The notes beneath the pieces are model-generated. The model was not told the DNA's origin and did no database searches. It saw only the letters and a program-made list of their open reading frames with translations. Shown one piece after another: positions 46,004 through 54,592 of a stretch of DNA of 64,000 bases. This DNA comes from Candidatus Brachythrix odensensis (GTDB lineage: Bacteria; Chloroflexota; Anaerolineae; J036; Brachytrichaceae): the NCBI GenBank assembly GCA_016714465.1, contig JADKDT010000002.1, forward strand, positions 1 to 64,000, in the 5' to 3' direction. Each line of letters opens with the position of its first letter. Position 1 is the stretch's first letter. The translations under genes were made by a program, and so were the position numbers.

Positions 46004-46052
46004 CTGAAACGAACCCCCGCGCCACCTTAAATTCTGTTTCGATTCACATCAC

Positions 46053-46086
46053 GGGCCGGCGTTTGCATAACGCCTAAAGCCGGCCC
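46053..46086 (-). terminator. Hairpin downstream of ftsZ
   Basis: GGGCCGGC (46053-46060) pairs with GCCGGCCC (46079-46086), with an alternative inner hairpin GGCGTT-TGCAT-AACGCC. It is 28 nt past the ftsZ stop and probably ends the dcw transcript. No U-tract. Confidence 0.5.
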
Positions 46087-46114
46087 AATGAGTGAGACAG
46101 ATGCGCGCCTGCAA

Positions 46115-47317
46115 CTAGCGCTGGCGACGCAGGAAGGTCGGAAGTTCGAGATCGTCGGGATCGTAGCCCGTGCTGGCCGTCGACGCGCTGTCTTCCCGAG
46201 GCTCGGTCGTCGTCGAGGGCGTAAATCGCGGCGGAGTGGCGCTGCGCGACACGCCTTCGCGATCGCGGATCTGCGACGGCCGGTTCACCCGCCGGGTCGA
46301 GCCGCCCGTGTGCTCAAAGCCGGTCGCAATTACGGTGATTCGGACCGTGTCTTTCATGTTCTCATCGATGACCGCGCCGAAGATCACATTGCAGTCCGGA
46401 TGGGCCGCCGAACGGATGAGCATGGCCGCCTCATTCACCTCGTGCAGAGCCATGTCCGGTCCGCCGGTGACATTGAACAGAATGCCGTGCGCGCCGTCGA
46501 TTGTGACGTCGAGAAGGTTCGAAGTGATCGCCTGTTCGGCGGCAGCCCGAGCCCGGCCCTCGCCGCTCGCGGTGCCAACGGCCATCAATGCAGCCCCACC
46601 CTCGCTCATGATCGCTCGAACATCGGCAAAGTCCAGGTTGATCAACCCCGGAGTCGTGATCACTTCGCTGATCCCCTGAATGCCCTGGCGCAGAACATCG
46701 TCCGCCACGCGGAACGACTGCGAAAGGCTCGCCCGCTTGTCGACAATGTCCAGCAGGCGATCATTCGGTATGACGATCAACGTGTCAACGTGTTCTTTCA
46801 ATCGCTCGATCCCGGCCTCTGCGGCCCGCTGACGAGGAGTCCCCTCGAAAGAAAACGGGCGCGTCACGACACCGATGGTGAGGGCGCCTTGCTCCTTTGC
46901 GATGCGCGCAATGACCGGAGCCGCACCTGTGCCAGTCCCACCCCCCATACCAGCGGTGATAAAGACCATATCCGCGCCCTTGATGACGCTGTAGATCTCG
47001 TCCGAGGACTCTTCGGCGGCTTTTTCGCCCTGGTTGGGATTTCCGCCTGCGCCAAGACCGCGGGTGACCTTGTCACCCAGGCGAATGCGAACGGGGGCCT
47101 GGCTCAACATCAGCGCCTGCTGATCCGTATTGACCGCAATGAACTCAATGCCCTGCATCGCCTCGGCAATCATGCGATTCACCGCATTTTGGCCACCGCC
47201 CCCTACCCCAATCACCTTAATCTGGGCAGGCGACTCCGGATGACCGGTGTATGACGGCCCCGTCGGCGTGCCGCTTGTCGCGAAAACGTGGCCTGATGCG
47301 TCCATGTAAGTGTTCAT
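46115..47317 (-). CDS. ftsZ: Cell division protein FtsZ
   Basis: 400 residues from ATG 47317, with GAGAGGG upstream. Tubulin-like GTPase forming the division ring. IKVIGVGGGGQNAVNRMI, the tubulin signature AGMGGGTGTGAAPVIA, the T7-loop region GLINLDFADVRAIMSEGGAA, then a disordered linker and the C-terminal peptide DPDDLELPTFLRRQR, which should bind FtsA. Last gene of the dcw cluster, 151 nt after ftsA, with its own promoter containing DnaA boxes. Confidence 0.98.
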   Translation of the reverse strand: MNTYMDASGHVFATSGTPTGPSYTGHPESPAQIKVIGVGGGGQNAVNRMIAEAMQGIEFIAVNTDQQALMLSQAPVRIRLGDKVTRGLGAGGNPNQGEKAAEESSDEIYSVIKGADMVFITAGMGGGTGTGAAPVIARIAKEQGALTIGVVTRPFSFEGTPRQRAAEAGIERLKEHVDTLIVIPNDRLLDIVDKRASLSQSFRVADDVLRQGIQGISEVITTPGLINLDFADVRAIMSEGGAALMAVGTASGEGRARAAAEQAITSNLLDVTIDGAHGILFNVTGGPDMALHEVNEAAMLIRSAAHPDCNVIFGAVIDENMKDTVRITVIATGFEHTGGSTRRVNRPSQIRDREGVSRSATPPRFTPSTTTEPREDSASTASTGYDPDDLELPTFLRRQR

Positions 47318-47391
47318 GCGTCCCTCTCTCCGTCCGATCTCGACGGCATCGATCTTTCTACGAATCCCGGCAGAACCGAGAATATCCGGGC

Positions 47392-47434
47392 ATTTTAGTG
47401 GAGTTATCCACAATGTCAAGGGGATTTATCCACA
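47392..47434 (-). promoter_or_regulatory. ftsZ promoter with two perfect DnaA boxes
   Basis: On the minus strand, TTGACA (47414-47419), a 16-bp spacer and TAAAAT (47392-47397). Two exact TTATCCACA boxes (plus strand) lie at 47404-47412, inside the spacer, and 47426-47434, just upstream of the -35. They are in the same orientation and 22 bp apart, about two helical turns. DnaA bound here would cover the promoter. Confidence 0.7.
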
Positions 47435-47468
47435 GCTCGCGCAATTTAAGGACGTCGGCGGGCAGTCG

Positions 47469-48709
47469 TCAGGATCGCGGAAACAGATTGCTGAACCATC
47501 CCTTCATATTGAGGTTGACTGGCGGCAACCCGCGCCGCCGCCGGGCCGGCTTGGCGACCATGTTGAGCATCCCCCACTTCACCAGGCCAACCGACGTGGA
47601 ATAGGCCGGTGTTCTGATTGAGTCGACCAATCCATGCAGGTTGGTTGGCATCGCAATCCGAACCGGAAGCCGAGCGACGTCGCGCCCAACTTCACGCATC
47701 CCCGGCAAGGATGAACCGCCTCCGGTCAAGACCAGGCCGGCCGGGAGCAGCCCATCGTAGCCGCTGCGCTTGACCTCCTGCATGATTAAGTCAAAGAGCT
47801 CGCGCGCCCGTTCGTGCAGGATCTCGGCCATGTCGCGCCGCTGAATGCTGATGTTTCCCTCATCCCCAAACCCGGCAGCCACAAATGGAGCATCCGTCGG
47901 GAGATCACGCAGGCTGACGTGACCGTGCGAGATTTTGATCTGCTCCGCAGTCTCGAGCGGCAGGCGCAGCACCTTGGCCAGGTCGCTCGTGAAATGCCAG
48001 CCCCCGACCTCCAGCACCGATACATGCCAGACCGCGCCGTCGATGTACACCGCGATATCGGTCGTGCCGTGGCCGATATCGGCCATCACCACGCCCATTT
48101 CACGCTCAGTTGGGGTCAAGGTCGCCTCGGCCGACGCCAAAGGCGCCAGAACCACTTCGGCCTGCTCTATCTGGGCCTGATGCAGACATTCGTAGAGATT
48201 CTGAATTGCGTGCTCGATGCCGTGACAATATTCGTCTGGGCTTCAAGCCGGTAGCCGAGCATACCCATCGGGTGCCGCACCCCGTCCTGCTCATCAATCT
48301 TGAAGTGACGCGGGATAACGTGGATGACTTCGCGGTTGTTCGGAACGGTCACCGCCTGGGCGGCCTCAAGCACGCGATTGATGTCCTCCTGGGTGACACC
48401 CTGCTCTCCACGGCCGATGGCCACAGCGCCATGGCTGTTCTGCGACTGAATGTGATTACCAGCCATGCTGACCAGCGCAGCCGAAATCTTAGTGGCCGAA
48501 GACCGCTCCGCGCCGTCCACCGACTCGCGAATCGCCTGTGTCACCTCATTGACGTTCACAATCTGTCCGCGCTTCATGCCGCGCGACGGGACAATGCCCA
48601 CGCCCACAACCGCGAAGTCGCCTTCGGCTTCGCCTGACTCGCCCACCAGGGTGACGATTTTTGAACTCCCGATATCAATTGCGGTGACGATTTTTCCCGT
48701 TTCTGCCAT
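47469..48709 (-). CDS. ftsA: Cell division protein FtsA (one frameshift)
   Basis: Actin-like membrane tether of FtsZ. The first part reads VTAIDIGSSKIVTLVGE (phosphate 1), the SHS2/1C domain and RHFKIDEQDGVRHPMGMLG; near 48215 the frame shifts, then AIQNLYECLHQAQIEQAEVV follows, with VVMADIGHGTTDIAVYIDGA (phosphate 2) and GLVLTGGGSSLPGM (adenosine). The C-terminal membrane helix GWFSNLFPRS is present. About 413 residues across the shift. A truncated FtsA would probably be lethal, so a sequence error is the likely cause. Lies 13 nt after ftsQ. Confidence 0.93.
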
Positions 48710-48722
48710 GCTGCGCGCCTCG

Positions 48723-49502
48723 TTACTTAACGTAGTAGGGGGCTTCGATCACCCGTACATCGATCAACTTGGGCTGGATGTTGCGCGACACAAGCTGGTC
48801 GCGGAGCGTCTGCGCCATGCGCGATCGCTCGATCATTGCGCCGGCGCGGCCCGATGTTCCAATCTGAACTTTCCAGTTGCGATCATTGACAAACCAGAAC
48901 CCATCGGATTTTGTGTAAGCGTACTGCGTGACTTCGGGCTGCGCCTCCAACAGTTCGCGAAGGTTGGACAAGATACCGGAGTCGAGCTCTTTTCCATCTG
49001 CCGGCAGAAGCACCTTGTCATCCAGCTTCACCACCACTCGCGCGCGGGCGTTGTCCCAGGTCTTTTGGGCCCGGCCCGTTTGATCCACCCACATCGTCGC
49101 GCCCGGCGCATCCAGGCGCGCAAGCGCCTGAGTCACCTTGACCAGCACGACACACTCCTTCTGCCACTCGCAGCGGATATTGGCCGCATCGATTCCGGGC
49201 AGTTCCCGAACGCTTTGAGCCGACTGATCCAGGTTCAGGAGAAACCAATGCTGCCCCATGACGCCACTGGCGGCCAGAATCCCCTGAGCGGGCAGACCCT
49301 CGTTGCCATCAACCCGGCCCTCACGGACCATGAACAGATCACTCGCCAGGAACGCGCCGCCCCCGACAACGATCATGATTGCCAATGCCGCGGCCGCGAT
49401 ACCCCGCACAACGCGTTTGCGTTGCCCAAGGCCTTGACGTTCATCCGCCGACGCAGATGGATCAAACCGCCGCGCTCGGCGCCCAGTCGACTTGTAGGTC
49501 AT
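48723..49502 (-). CDS. ftsQ: Cell division protein FtsQ/DivIB
   Basis: 259 residues. A basic cytoplasmic N-terminus (YKSTGRRARRFDPSASADER), one TM helix (GIAAAALAIMIVVGGGAFLA), then a POTRA-like region (VDGNEGLPAQGILAASGVMG) and the FtsQ beta domain. Bitopic divisome protein that recruits FtsL/FtsB-type partners. Sequence is poorly conserved, as usual; position between ddl and ftsA makes the call firm. The ATG overlaps the ddl stop (ATGA). Confidence 0.88.
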   Translation of the reverse strand: MTYKSTGRRARRFDPSASADERQGLGQRKRVVRGIAAAALAIMIVVGGGAFLASDLFMVREGRVDGNEGLPAQGILAASGVMGQHWFLLNLDQSAQSVRELPGIDAANIRCEWQKECVVLVKVTQALARLDAPGATMWVDQTGRAQKTWDNARARVVVKLDDKVLLPADGKELDSGILSNLRELLEAQPEVTQYAYTKSDGFWFVNDRNWKVQIGTSGRAGAMIERSRMAQTLRDQLVSRNIQPKLIDVRVIEAPYYVK

Positions 49503-50527
49503 GCCTCGCGCGCATCCTCCAGCGCCAAGTCAATCATACGGGACAGAAGCTCGCCATATTCAAGCCCGGAGGCCGCCCATAGCTTTGGGTACATACTGAT
49601 CTGGGTGAAGCCGGGCATGGTATTGATCTCGCCGACATAGACTTCGCCCGCCGTGGGCGTCTCGCCCCGAGCCGACCCGTCAAGCAGAAAATCGATGCGG
49701 GCCAGACCGCGCGCTTCAACTGCCGCCGCCACATCGATCGCGACCTCACGGATGAGCGTTGATAGTCCTTCGGGAATGGGCGCCGGGATGAGCAGCCGCG
49801 AGGCCGATTCGCCCTTATCCAGATACTTGGCCTCGTAGTCGTAAAACTCCCGGCTGGGCCGGATCTCGCCAACCACCGACGCGCGCATCCGATCGTTGCC
49901 GAGGATGCTGACCTCGAGCTCGCGCGCATTTGGCACCGCCCATTCGATCAGGGCCTTGCGATCCCATTTGAACGCTTCAGCCAGCGCCGGGCCAAGCTCG
50001 ACCACGCCGTGGGCCTTGCTGATTCCCACCGAGCTGCCCATGTTGGCCGGTTTGACAAAGCAGGGATAACCAATTGCATCGGCTGAACGGCGAATTACGT
50101 CTTCAGGCGCGTCGTTCCACTCCCGCCGGGTGACGGTCAGATATGGCGCAACGGGGAGGTTGCGCGCGCGCATCACGTCCTTGAACACCGACTTGTCCAT
50201 TCCAACGGCTGATCCCACCACGCTGGCCCCGACGCACGGCACACCGATCAGCTTCAAGAAGCCTTGAACCGTGCCATCTTCGCCCATCGGTCCGTGCAGC
50301 GCGGGGAAAGCCACGTCGGCACCCCGCAGATCCTCCATCGGCACCGACCACTTCCCTGTCCGATCGATGTAGATCGGCCAGACGTCGAAGCGCGTCTCGT
50401 CAAGGTTTTCCATGATCGAGCCCGCCGACATCAGGCTGACCTCGTGCTCACCCGATTGTCCGCCGTACAAGACGGCCACGCGCAAACGCGCGCGAGTGGA
50501 TGCATTTGGGTCGGTGGCGGCAGTCAT
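49499..50527 (-). CDS. ddl: D-alanine--D-alanine ligase
   Basis: 342 residues from ATG 50527, one base after the murB stop. ATP-grasp enzyme joining two D-Ala for the peptidoglycan stem. RVAVLYGGQSGEHEVSLMSA, VAFPALHGPMGEDGTVQGFL, FVKPANMGSSVGISKAHGV (ATP-grasp Lys), IDFLLDGSARGE and GEVYVGEINTMPGFTQISMY (metal and substrate). A longer ORF upstream overlaps murB and is not needed. Confidence 0.97.
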   Translation of the reverse strand: MTAATDPNASTRARLRVAVLYGGQSGEHEVSLMSAGSIMENLDETRFDVWPIYIDRTGKWSVPMEDLRGADVAFPALHGPMGEDGTVQGFLKLIGVPCVGASVVGSAVGMDKSVFKDVMRARNLPVAPYLTVTRREWNDAPEDVIRRSADAIGYPCFVKPANMGSSVGISKAHGVVELGPALAEAFKWDRKALIEWAVPNARELEVSILGNDRMRASVVGEIRPSREFYDYEAKYLDKGESASRLLIPAPIPEGLSTLIREVAIDVAAAVEARGLARIDFLLDGSARGETPTAGEVYVGEINTMPGFTQISMYPKLWAASGLEYGELLSRMIDLALEDAREA

Positions 50528-50528
50528 G

Positions 50529-51494
50529 TCAGTTTTCGATCTCCAGCGGCGCGTCCGCGCCGGAAAGGGCGGGACCCCCACCCCAGTCTCCCAGCAATTC
50601 CACTTCGAGTTCAAGCCGGACCGCAAACTGTTTCAACACCTCGGTCTGAGCTAGGTCGATCAGCGCTTTGATATCGCTCGCGGATGCGTTGCCGGTGTTG
50701 ACGAAAAAATTGGCGTGCTTCTCGGAAATCTGAGCCTGACCCTGGCGGTGGCCCTTCAGCCCGGCTGCTTCAATCAGCCGCCCCGCAAAATCGCCGCTCG
50801 GATTCTTAAACATGCTTCCCATCGTGGCCCCAGGCGGCTGACTTGCGCGACGGCGATCGTTGTATTCACCCGCCCGCCGCTCCAGATTTGCCCGATTGTC
50901 CTGTTTGAGATCAAACAAGGCCGTGAGCACGACCGGCCGTTCGGAAGAGTGGTAACGCTTGAGCGCGCTGGCGCGATAACCAAACCCAAGCTGGCGTTTT
51001 GTCCACCACTCCGGCGCGGCCGCGCCGCGGCGCAGGATTCGGGCCATGGCCAGATTCGCGTTGACATCGGAACCGTGTGCGCCGGCGTTTCCGACCACCG
51101 CGCCGCCGACCGTGCCGGGCACGCCGATTGCCCATTCCAGGCCGCCCAGGCCGCGCTCAACGCACTCCCTGGCCAGGGTGATCAGCGCGACACCCGAATC
51201 CGTCTCGACCCGCGCGTTGCCATCCAGCGTCTTCCAGCGGATTTCGCGCGCGCGGTTGATGATGACGAGCCCGCGCACGCCTAGATCGCTTACGAGGACA
51301 TTCGCGCCGCTGCCAAGAATATGACACGGCATGCCAATCGCATCCGCGTGTCGAACCAGCGACAAAAGTTCATCTGTGGCGCGGGCCTCAATCAACAGAT
51401 CGGCCGGGCCGCCCACCCGGGCCGTGGTATAGCGCGACAGAGGCTCCTTTGCCTTTGCCCGCGCGCGCAGCTCGGCGGCGACGATGTCCATCAT
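50529..51494 (-). CDS. murB: UDP-N-acetylenolpyruvoylglucosamine reductase
   Basis: 321 residues. FAD enzyme that completes UDP-MurNAc. YTTARVGGPADLLIEARATD, HILGSGANVLVSDLGVRGLV (FAD loop), LEWAIGVPGTVGGAVVGNAG and AHGSDV, then PPGATMGSMFKNPSGDFAGR with the catalytic Ser, and ISEKHANFFVNTGNASASDI. Lacks the extra loop of type I enzymes, so type II-like. The ATG overlaps the murC stop (ATGA). Confidence 0.97.
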   Translation of the reverse strand: MMDIVAAELRARAKAKEPLSRYTTARVGGPADLLIEARATDELLSLVRHADAIGMPCHILGSGANVLVSDLGVRGLVIINRAREIRWKTLDGNARVETDSGVALITLARECVERGLGGLEWAIGVPGTVGGAVVGNAGAHGSDVNANLAMARILRRGAAAPEWWTKRQLGFGYRASALKRYHSSERPVVLTALFDLKQDNRANLERRAGEYNDRRRASQPPGATMGSMFKNPSGDFAGRLIEAAGLKGHRQGQAQISEKHANFFVNTGNASASDIKALIDLAQTEVLKQFAVRLELEVELLGDWGGGPALSGADAPLEIEN

Positions 51495-52876
51495 CGGGCC
51501 GCCTCCCGCAGCATTGAGAGCAGGCGCTCGCCAACCGCGTTGCCGTCTCCGGCTGAGAGGGTGATAACGACATCACCTCCGCGAGCCAGGCCAAACAGCA
51601 TGCCAGCGGCGTCGGTCATCGTGGCTACCGGCCGCGCTGACCGGTGGCGCAGGCGCCGCGAAATCGCGATCGGGTTGAGCCAGGCCGCGTCATAAGGGAA
51701 GTCTTCAATCCGCTCGCGCGCGGCGTACACCGGGAGCACGAGTACCTCGTCAGCATCACCAAAAGCGGACGCAAAATCCTCGATCAATGCCCGAGTGCGA
51801 CTGAACGTGTGTGGCTGCCATACCGCCCACAGGCGCGCAACCGGGTAGCGCTGGCGGGCAGCCGCGAGGGTGGCCCGAATCTTGGTCGGGTTGTGCCCGT
51901 AGTCATCGATGACGCGCACGCCGCGCGCCTCACCGCGCAGCTCAAAGCGGCGCCCCACTCCGGCGAAACCACCCAGCGAACGGGCCGCCATGTCGACGGG
52001 CACCCCAAGCGCATCCGCAACCACCAACGCGCACAACGCATTCAAAGCGTTGTGGTCTCCCGGAATACGCAGCGAGCATCCGCCCATCTGTCCGGCGGGG
52101 CCGGTGTAGTCAAAGTCGACGCCACCCAACGCATTGGGGCGCGGATGATGCGCTCGCCACGCGCCGCGCTTCAACCCATAATCAATCACAGGGGCAGCCA
52201 GGGGCGCGGCCCGCGCGAGCGCATCCTGGGCGCCCATGTCGTCGGCGCAGACGATGACGGCCCCGTCCGCGGGCGCGCTGCGGGCAAACAGCGCAAAGGC
52301 ATTCTTGGTGTCATTCAGGTCGGCGTATGTATCCGGGTGATCAAACTCGACGTTGGTGATGACGGCGATTCGGGGAGACAGCCTCAGAAAGGTCCGGTCA
52401 TACTCGTCGGCTTCGAGCACAAAGGCCTCGCCCGCGCCGTGCCGCGCATTTACGCCCAGCGGCTGGGGGGTCGCGCCAATAATAAAGGACGGGTCAAGCC
52501 CGGCATCGCTCAGAACGGTCGCGATCATGCTGGTCGTTGTGCTCTTGCCGTGTGTGCCCGCAACTGCAACACCCACCCGCTCACGCAGGAGTTCGTTCAG
52601 CAAGTCGCCCCGATGCCAGATTGGCAGGCCGAGCCGGCGCGCTTCGACAAGCTCGGGCTCATCGCGGGAGATCGCCGAGGATGGCGCGACGGCCTCAACG
52701 TCTTTGAGGTGGACAAGATCGTGCCCAACCCAGGCCCGGATTCCTTCGGCGTTGAGCGCATCGAGCGCCGCCGACGTGACGCGATCGTCGCCGCTGACGT
52801 CGTCGCCGCGGGCGTGCAGGATGCGCGCGATGGCGCTCATGCCAGCGCCACCGATTCCGAGAAGATGAATCCGCAT
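51491..52876 (-). CDS. murC: UDP-N-acetylmuramate--L-alanine ligase
   Basis: 461 residues from ATG 52876. Adds L-Ala to UDP-MurNAc. IHLLGIGGAGMSAIARILHA at the N-terminus, the ATP loop GVAVAGTHGKSTTTSMIATV, FVLEADEYDRTFLRLSP and ITNVEFDHPDTYAD, then VIDDYGHNPTKIRATLAAAR. The Mur ligase lysine region and C-terminal domain are complete. The reading frame is open further upstream, but this start fits the family and nearly abuts the cvpA-like stop. Confidence 0.97.
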   Translation of the reverse strand: MRIHLLGIGGAGMSAIARILHARGDDVSGDDRVTSAALDALNAEGIRAWVGHDLVHLKDVEAVAPSSAISRDEPELVEARRLGLPIWHRGDLLNELLRERVGVAVAGTHGKSTTTSMIATVLSDAGLDPSFIIGATPQPLGVNARHGAGEAFVLEADEYDRTFLRLSPRIAVITNVEFDHPDTYADLNDTKNAFALFARSAPADGAVIVCADDMGAQDALARAAPLAAPVIDYGLKRGAWRAHHPRPNALGGVDFDYTGPAGQMGGCSLRIPGDHNALNALCALVVADALGVPVDMAARSLGGFAGVGRRFELRGEARGVRVIDDYGHNPTKIRATLAAARQRYPVARLWAVWQPHTFSRTRALIEDFASAFGDADEVLVLPVYAARERIEDFPYDAAWLNPIAISRRLRHRSARPVATMTDAAGMLFGLARGGDVVITLSAGDGNAVGERLLSMLREAAR

Positions 52877-52878
52877 GC

Positions 52879-53418
52879 TCAGATGATGACGATGAGGATG
52901 AAGAGCACGATGGCGATCAGCACCAGAGTCAACGATGGTCCCGAAAAGAAGGCGGCGGCAGAATTCTTGACAAAGAAGAACTGGTCCCAACCGGTATCGG
53001 GTCGGCTGAAAAGTAGTTTGCCTGCCGCTGAAAAGCTGTTGTTGCTCAGGATGCCGGCCTGATAGGCGAAATAGGCCAGGGTGCTGAACAAGATGAAGCC
53101 GTTGAACAGGCCAATCACGATCGACAACACACCCTGGGCGACATCGCGCTTGCCGTCGCCACCCTTTGCTCGGGTGACAACCCCCCCCAGATAGCCAAAG
53201 AGGCTGATCAGCATAAAGGGAAATGCCTTCCAGAACCACTTCCATTCCGGGCCGGCAGTGCCTGCAAGCGAGCCAAGCTCCTTGCCAAACTGATTGACCA
53301 CAAACAGGGCAAAGATCATGCTGAACGTGACCAGCACCTCGCGCACCCAGCCCCGAATGCCGCCGATCGCGCCAAACATGATGACAAAGAAGATAAAGAC
53401 GATATCAGCATTAATCAT
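52879..53418 (-). CDS. CvpA-like membrane protein within the dcw cluster
   Basis: 179 residues from ATG 53418, overlapping the murG end by 8 nt. Hydrophobic segments: INADIVFIFFVIMFGAIGGI, REVLVTFSMIFALFVVNQFG, WKAFPFMLISLFGYLGGVVT, GVLSIVIGLFNGFILFSTLA, and a C-terminal one (LTLVLIAIVLFILIVII). The GAIGGIRGWVREVLV start (G-x-x-R-G-x-x-R-E) is typical of the CvpA/colicin V production family. An embedded position between murG and murC is not part of the standard cluster and suggests a role in envelope growth. Tentative family call. Confidence 0.65.
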   Translation of the reverse strand: MINADIVFIFFVIMFGAIGGIRGWVREVLVTFSMIFALFVVNQFGKELGSLAGTAGPEWKWFWKAFPFMLISLFGYLGGVVTRAKGGDGKRDVAQGVLSIVIGLFNGFILFSTLAYFAYQAGILSNNSFSAAGKLLFSRPDTGWDQFFFVKNSAAAFFSGPSLTLVLIAIVLFILIVII

Positions 53419-54592
53419 GGATTCGCTCCGCGGCTTTCGCCAGCAGGACTGCGATGTTATCAGCACCGTCCAGCCGGGCAAGCCGGCGCGATGCCAGCCG
53501 CATCGCATCAAGGGCTGGCGCGTCGTCCAGCAGTTGTATCGCGAGCGCCGCCAGACCCCTGTCAGGATCTGCCAGCGCGCCATCCTCAAGCACCATTGCT
53601 GCGCCGCGCGCAGCCAGAAAGTCGGCGTTCACGCGCTGATAGCGCCAGGCGTACGGATAGGGCGACAGTATCGCAGGCAGACCCAGCGCGGGCAACTCCC
53701 CGAGCGAGCTGGCCCCCGATCGACAGACCACCAAATCTGCCGCCGCCATCGCATCAACCATCTCCTCGTGCAGATAGGCATGTGCGCGGTAGCGCGACTT
53801 CTCCGCGCCCTGGAGCGCGTCGCGAACAGCCTCCACTTCGCCCCAGTCACCCTCACCCGAGACATGGATCACGATGGCGCGCTCGAGCAGCCGCGGGAGC
53901 GCGTCGAGCACCGCCCGGTTGATGCTGCGCGCGCCCTTGCTGCCGCCGTAAATGAGGAGTACCCGCGCGTCCGCGGGTATCCCAAGCTTCTCGCGCGCGC
54001 CGGCGCGCGTGGCAACCAAAAACTGCTCGCGCAGTGGATAGCCAGTTGGCACCAGCTTGCTGGAGGGCACCCAGGCGGCCGAGTCAGGGGTCGTCGCCGC
54101 CACGCGCCAGGCCAGCCGCGCCATGACCTTGAGGGCCAAACCAGGTTCGATGTCGGGCAGAAAGACCACAGCCGGAACGCGCCTCAGCCACGCCGCGATG
54201 CTCACGGGCACACCGACAAAACCGCCTGTCAGCAAGACCGCGTCGGGCCGGAAGCGGCCGATCAATCGCCACGCCGCCACGATTCCCTGAAAGGTGCGTA
54301 GCGCTCCGCGGGTCATGCGCGCGAGGCCGACGCCATGCACTGCGCCCGCGGGAATCCCGGCATAGGCGACCTTAGCCCGTCGGACGAGACCCGCCTCCAT
54401 GCCTTCCTGTCCTCCCACGAACAGCGCCTCGATCGTCGCCGGGGGCGGCGCGGCGTGCGGTGTTCTCGCGCCGGGTTCGGATGTCCCGGCCGACGAGGAC
54501 GGGAACATCGTTATTCGCCTTAACGCGGCGAGGGTTGTTAACGCGGGCAGGACGTGTCCCGCGGTCCCGCCGGCCGACAGAATCAATCGCAC
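53411..54592 (-). CDS. murG: MurG glycosyltransferase (lipid II synthesis)
   Basis: About 393 residues from GTG 54592. Adds GlcNAc to lipid I. LILSAGGTAGHVLPALTTLA (N-terminal G-loop), VLLTGGFVGVPVSIAAWLRR, LLIYGGSKGARSINRAVLDA (second G-loop), ADLVVCRSGASSLGELPALG, ILSPYPYAWRYQRVNADFLA. Between the first G-loop and the GGQEGMEAGLV region it has about 25 extra Ser/Thr/Pro-rich residues; this insertion lies in the part of the gene that overlaps ftsW. The overlap is 221 nt in different frames. Confidence 0.93.
   Translation of the reverse strand: MRLILSAGGTAGHVLPALTTLAALRRITMFPSSSAGTSEPGARTPHAAPPPATIEALFVGGQEGMEAGLVRRAKVAYAGIPAGAVHGVGLARMTRGALRTFQGIVAAWRLIGRFRPDAVLLTGGFVGVPVSIAAWLRRVPAVVFLPDIEPGLALKVMARLAWRVAATTPDSAAWVPSSKLVPTGYPLREQFLVATRAGAREKLGIPADARVLLIYGGSKGARSINRAVLDALPRLLERAIVIHVSGEGDWGEVEAVRDALQGAEKSRYRAHAYLHEEMVDAMAAADLVVCRSGASSLGELPALGLPAILSPYPYAWRYQRVNADFLAARGAAMVLEDGALADPDRGLAALAIQLLDDAPALDAMRLASRRLARLDGADNIAVLLAKAAERIHD

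Noticed and set aside
46088..47254. 388-codon plus-strand ORF opposite ftsZ
   Set aside because: Antisense shadow of ftsZ with no domain or start signal.
47404..47434. Replication origin
   Set aside because: Only two DnaA boxes, no AT-rich unwinding region and no dnaA/dnaN nearby; a promoter role is more likely.
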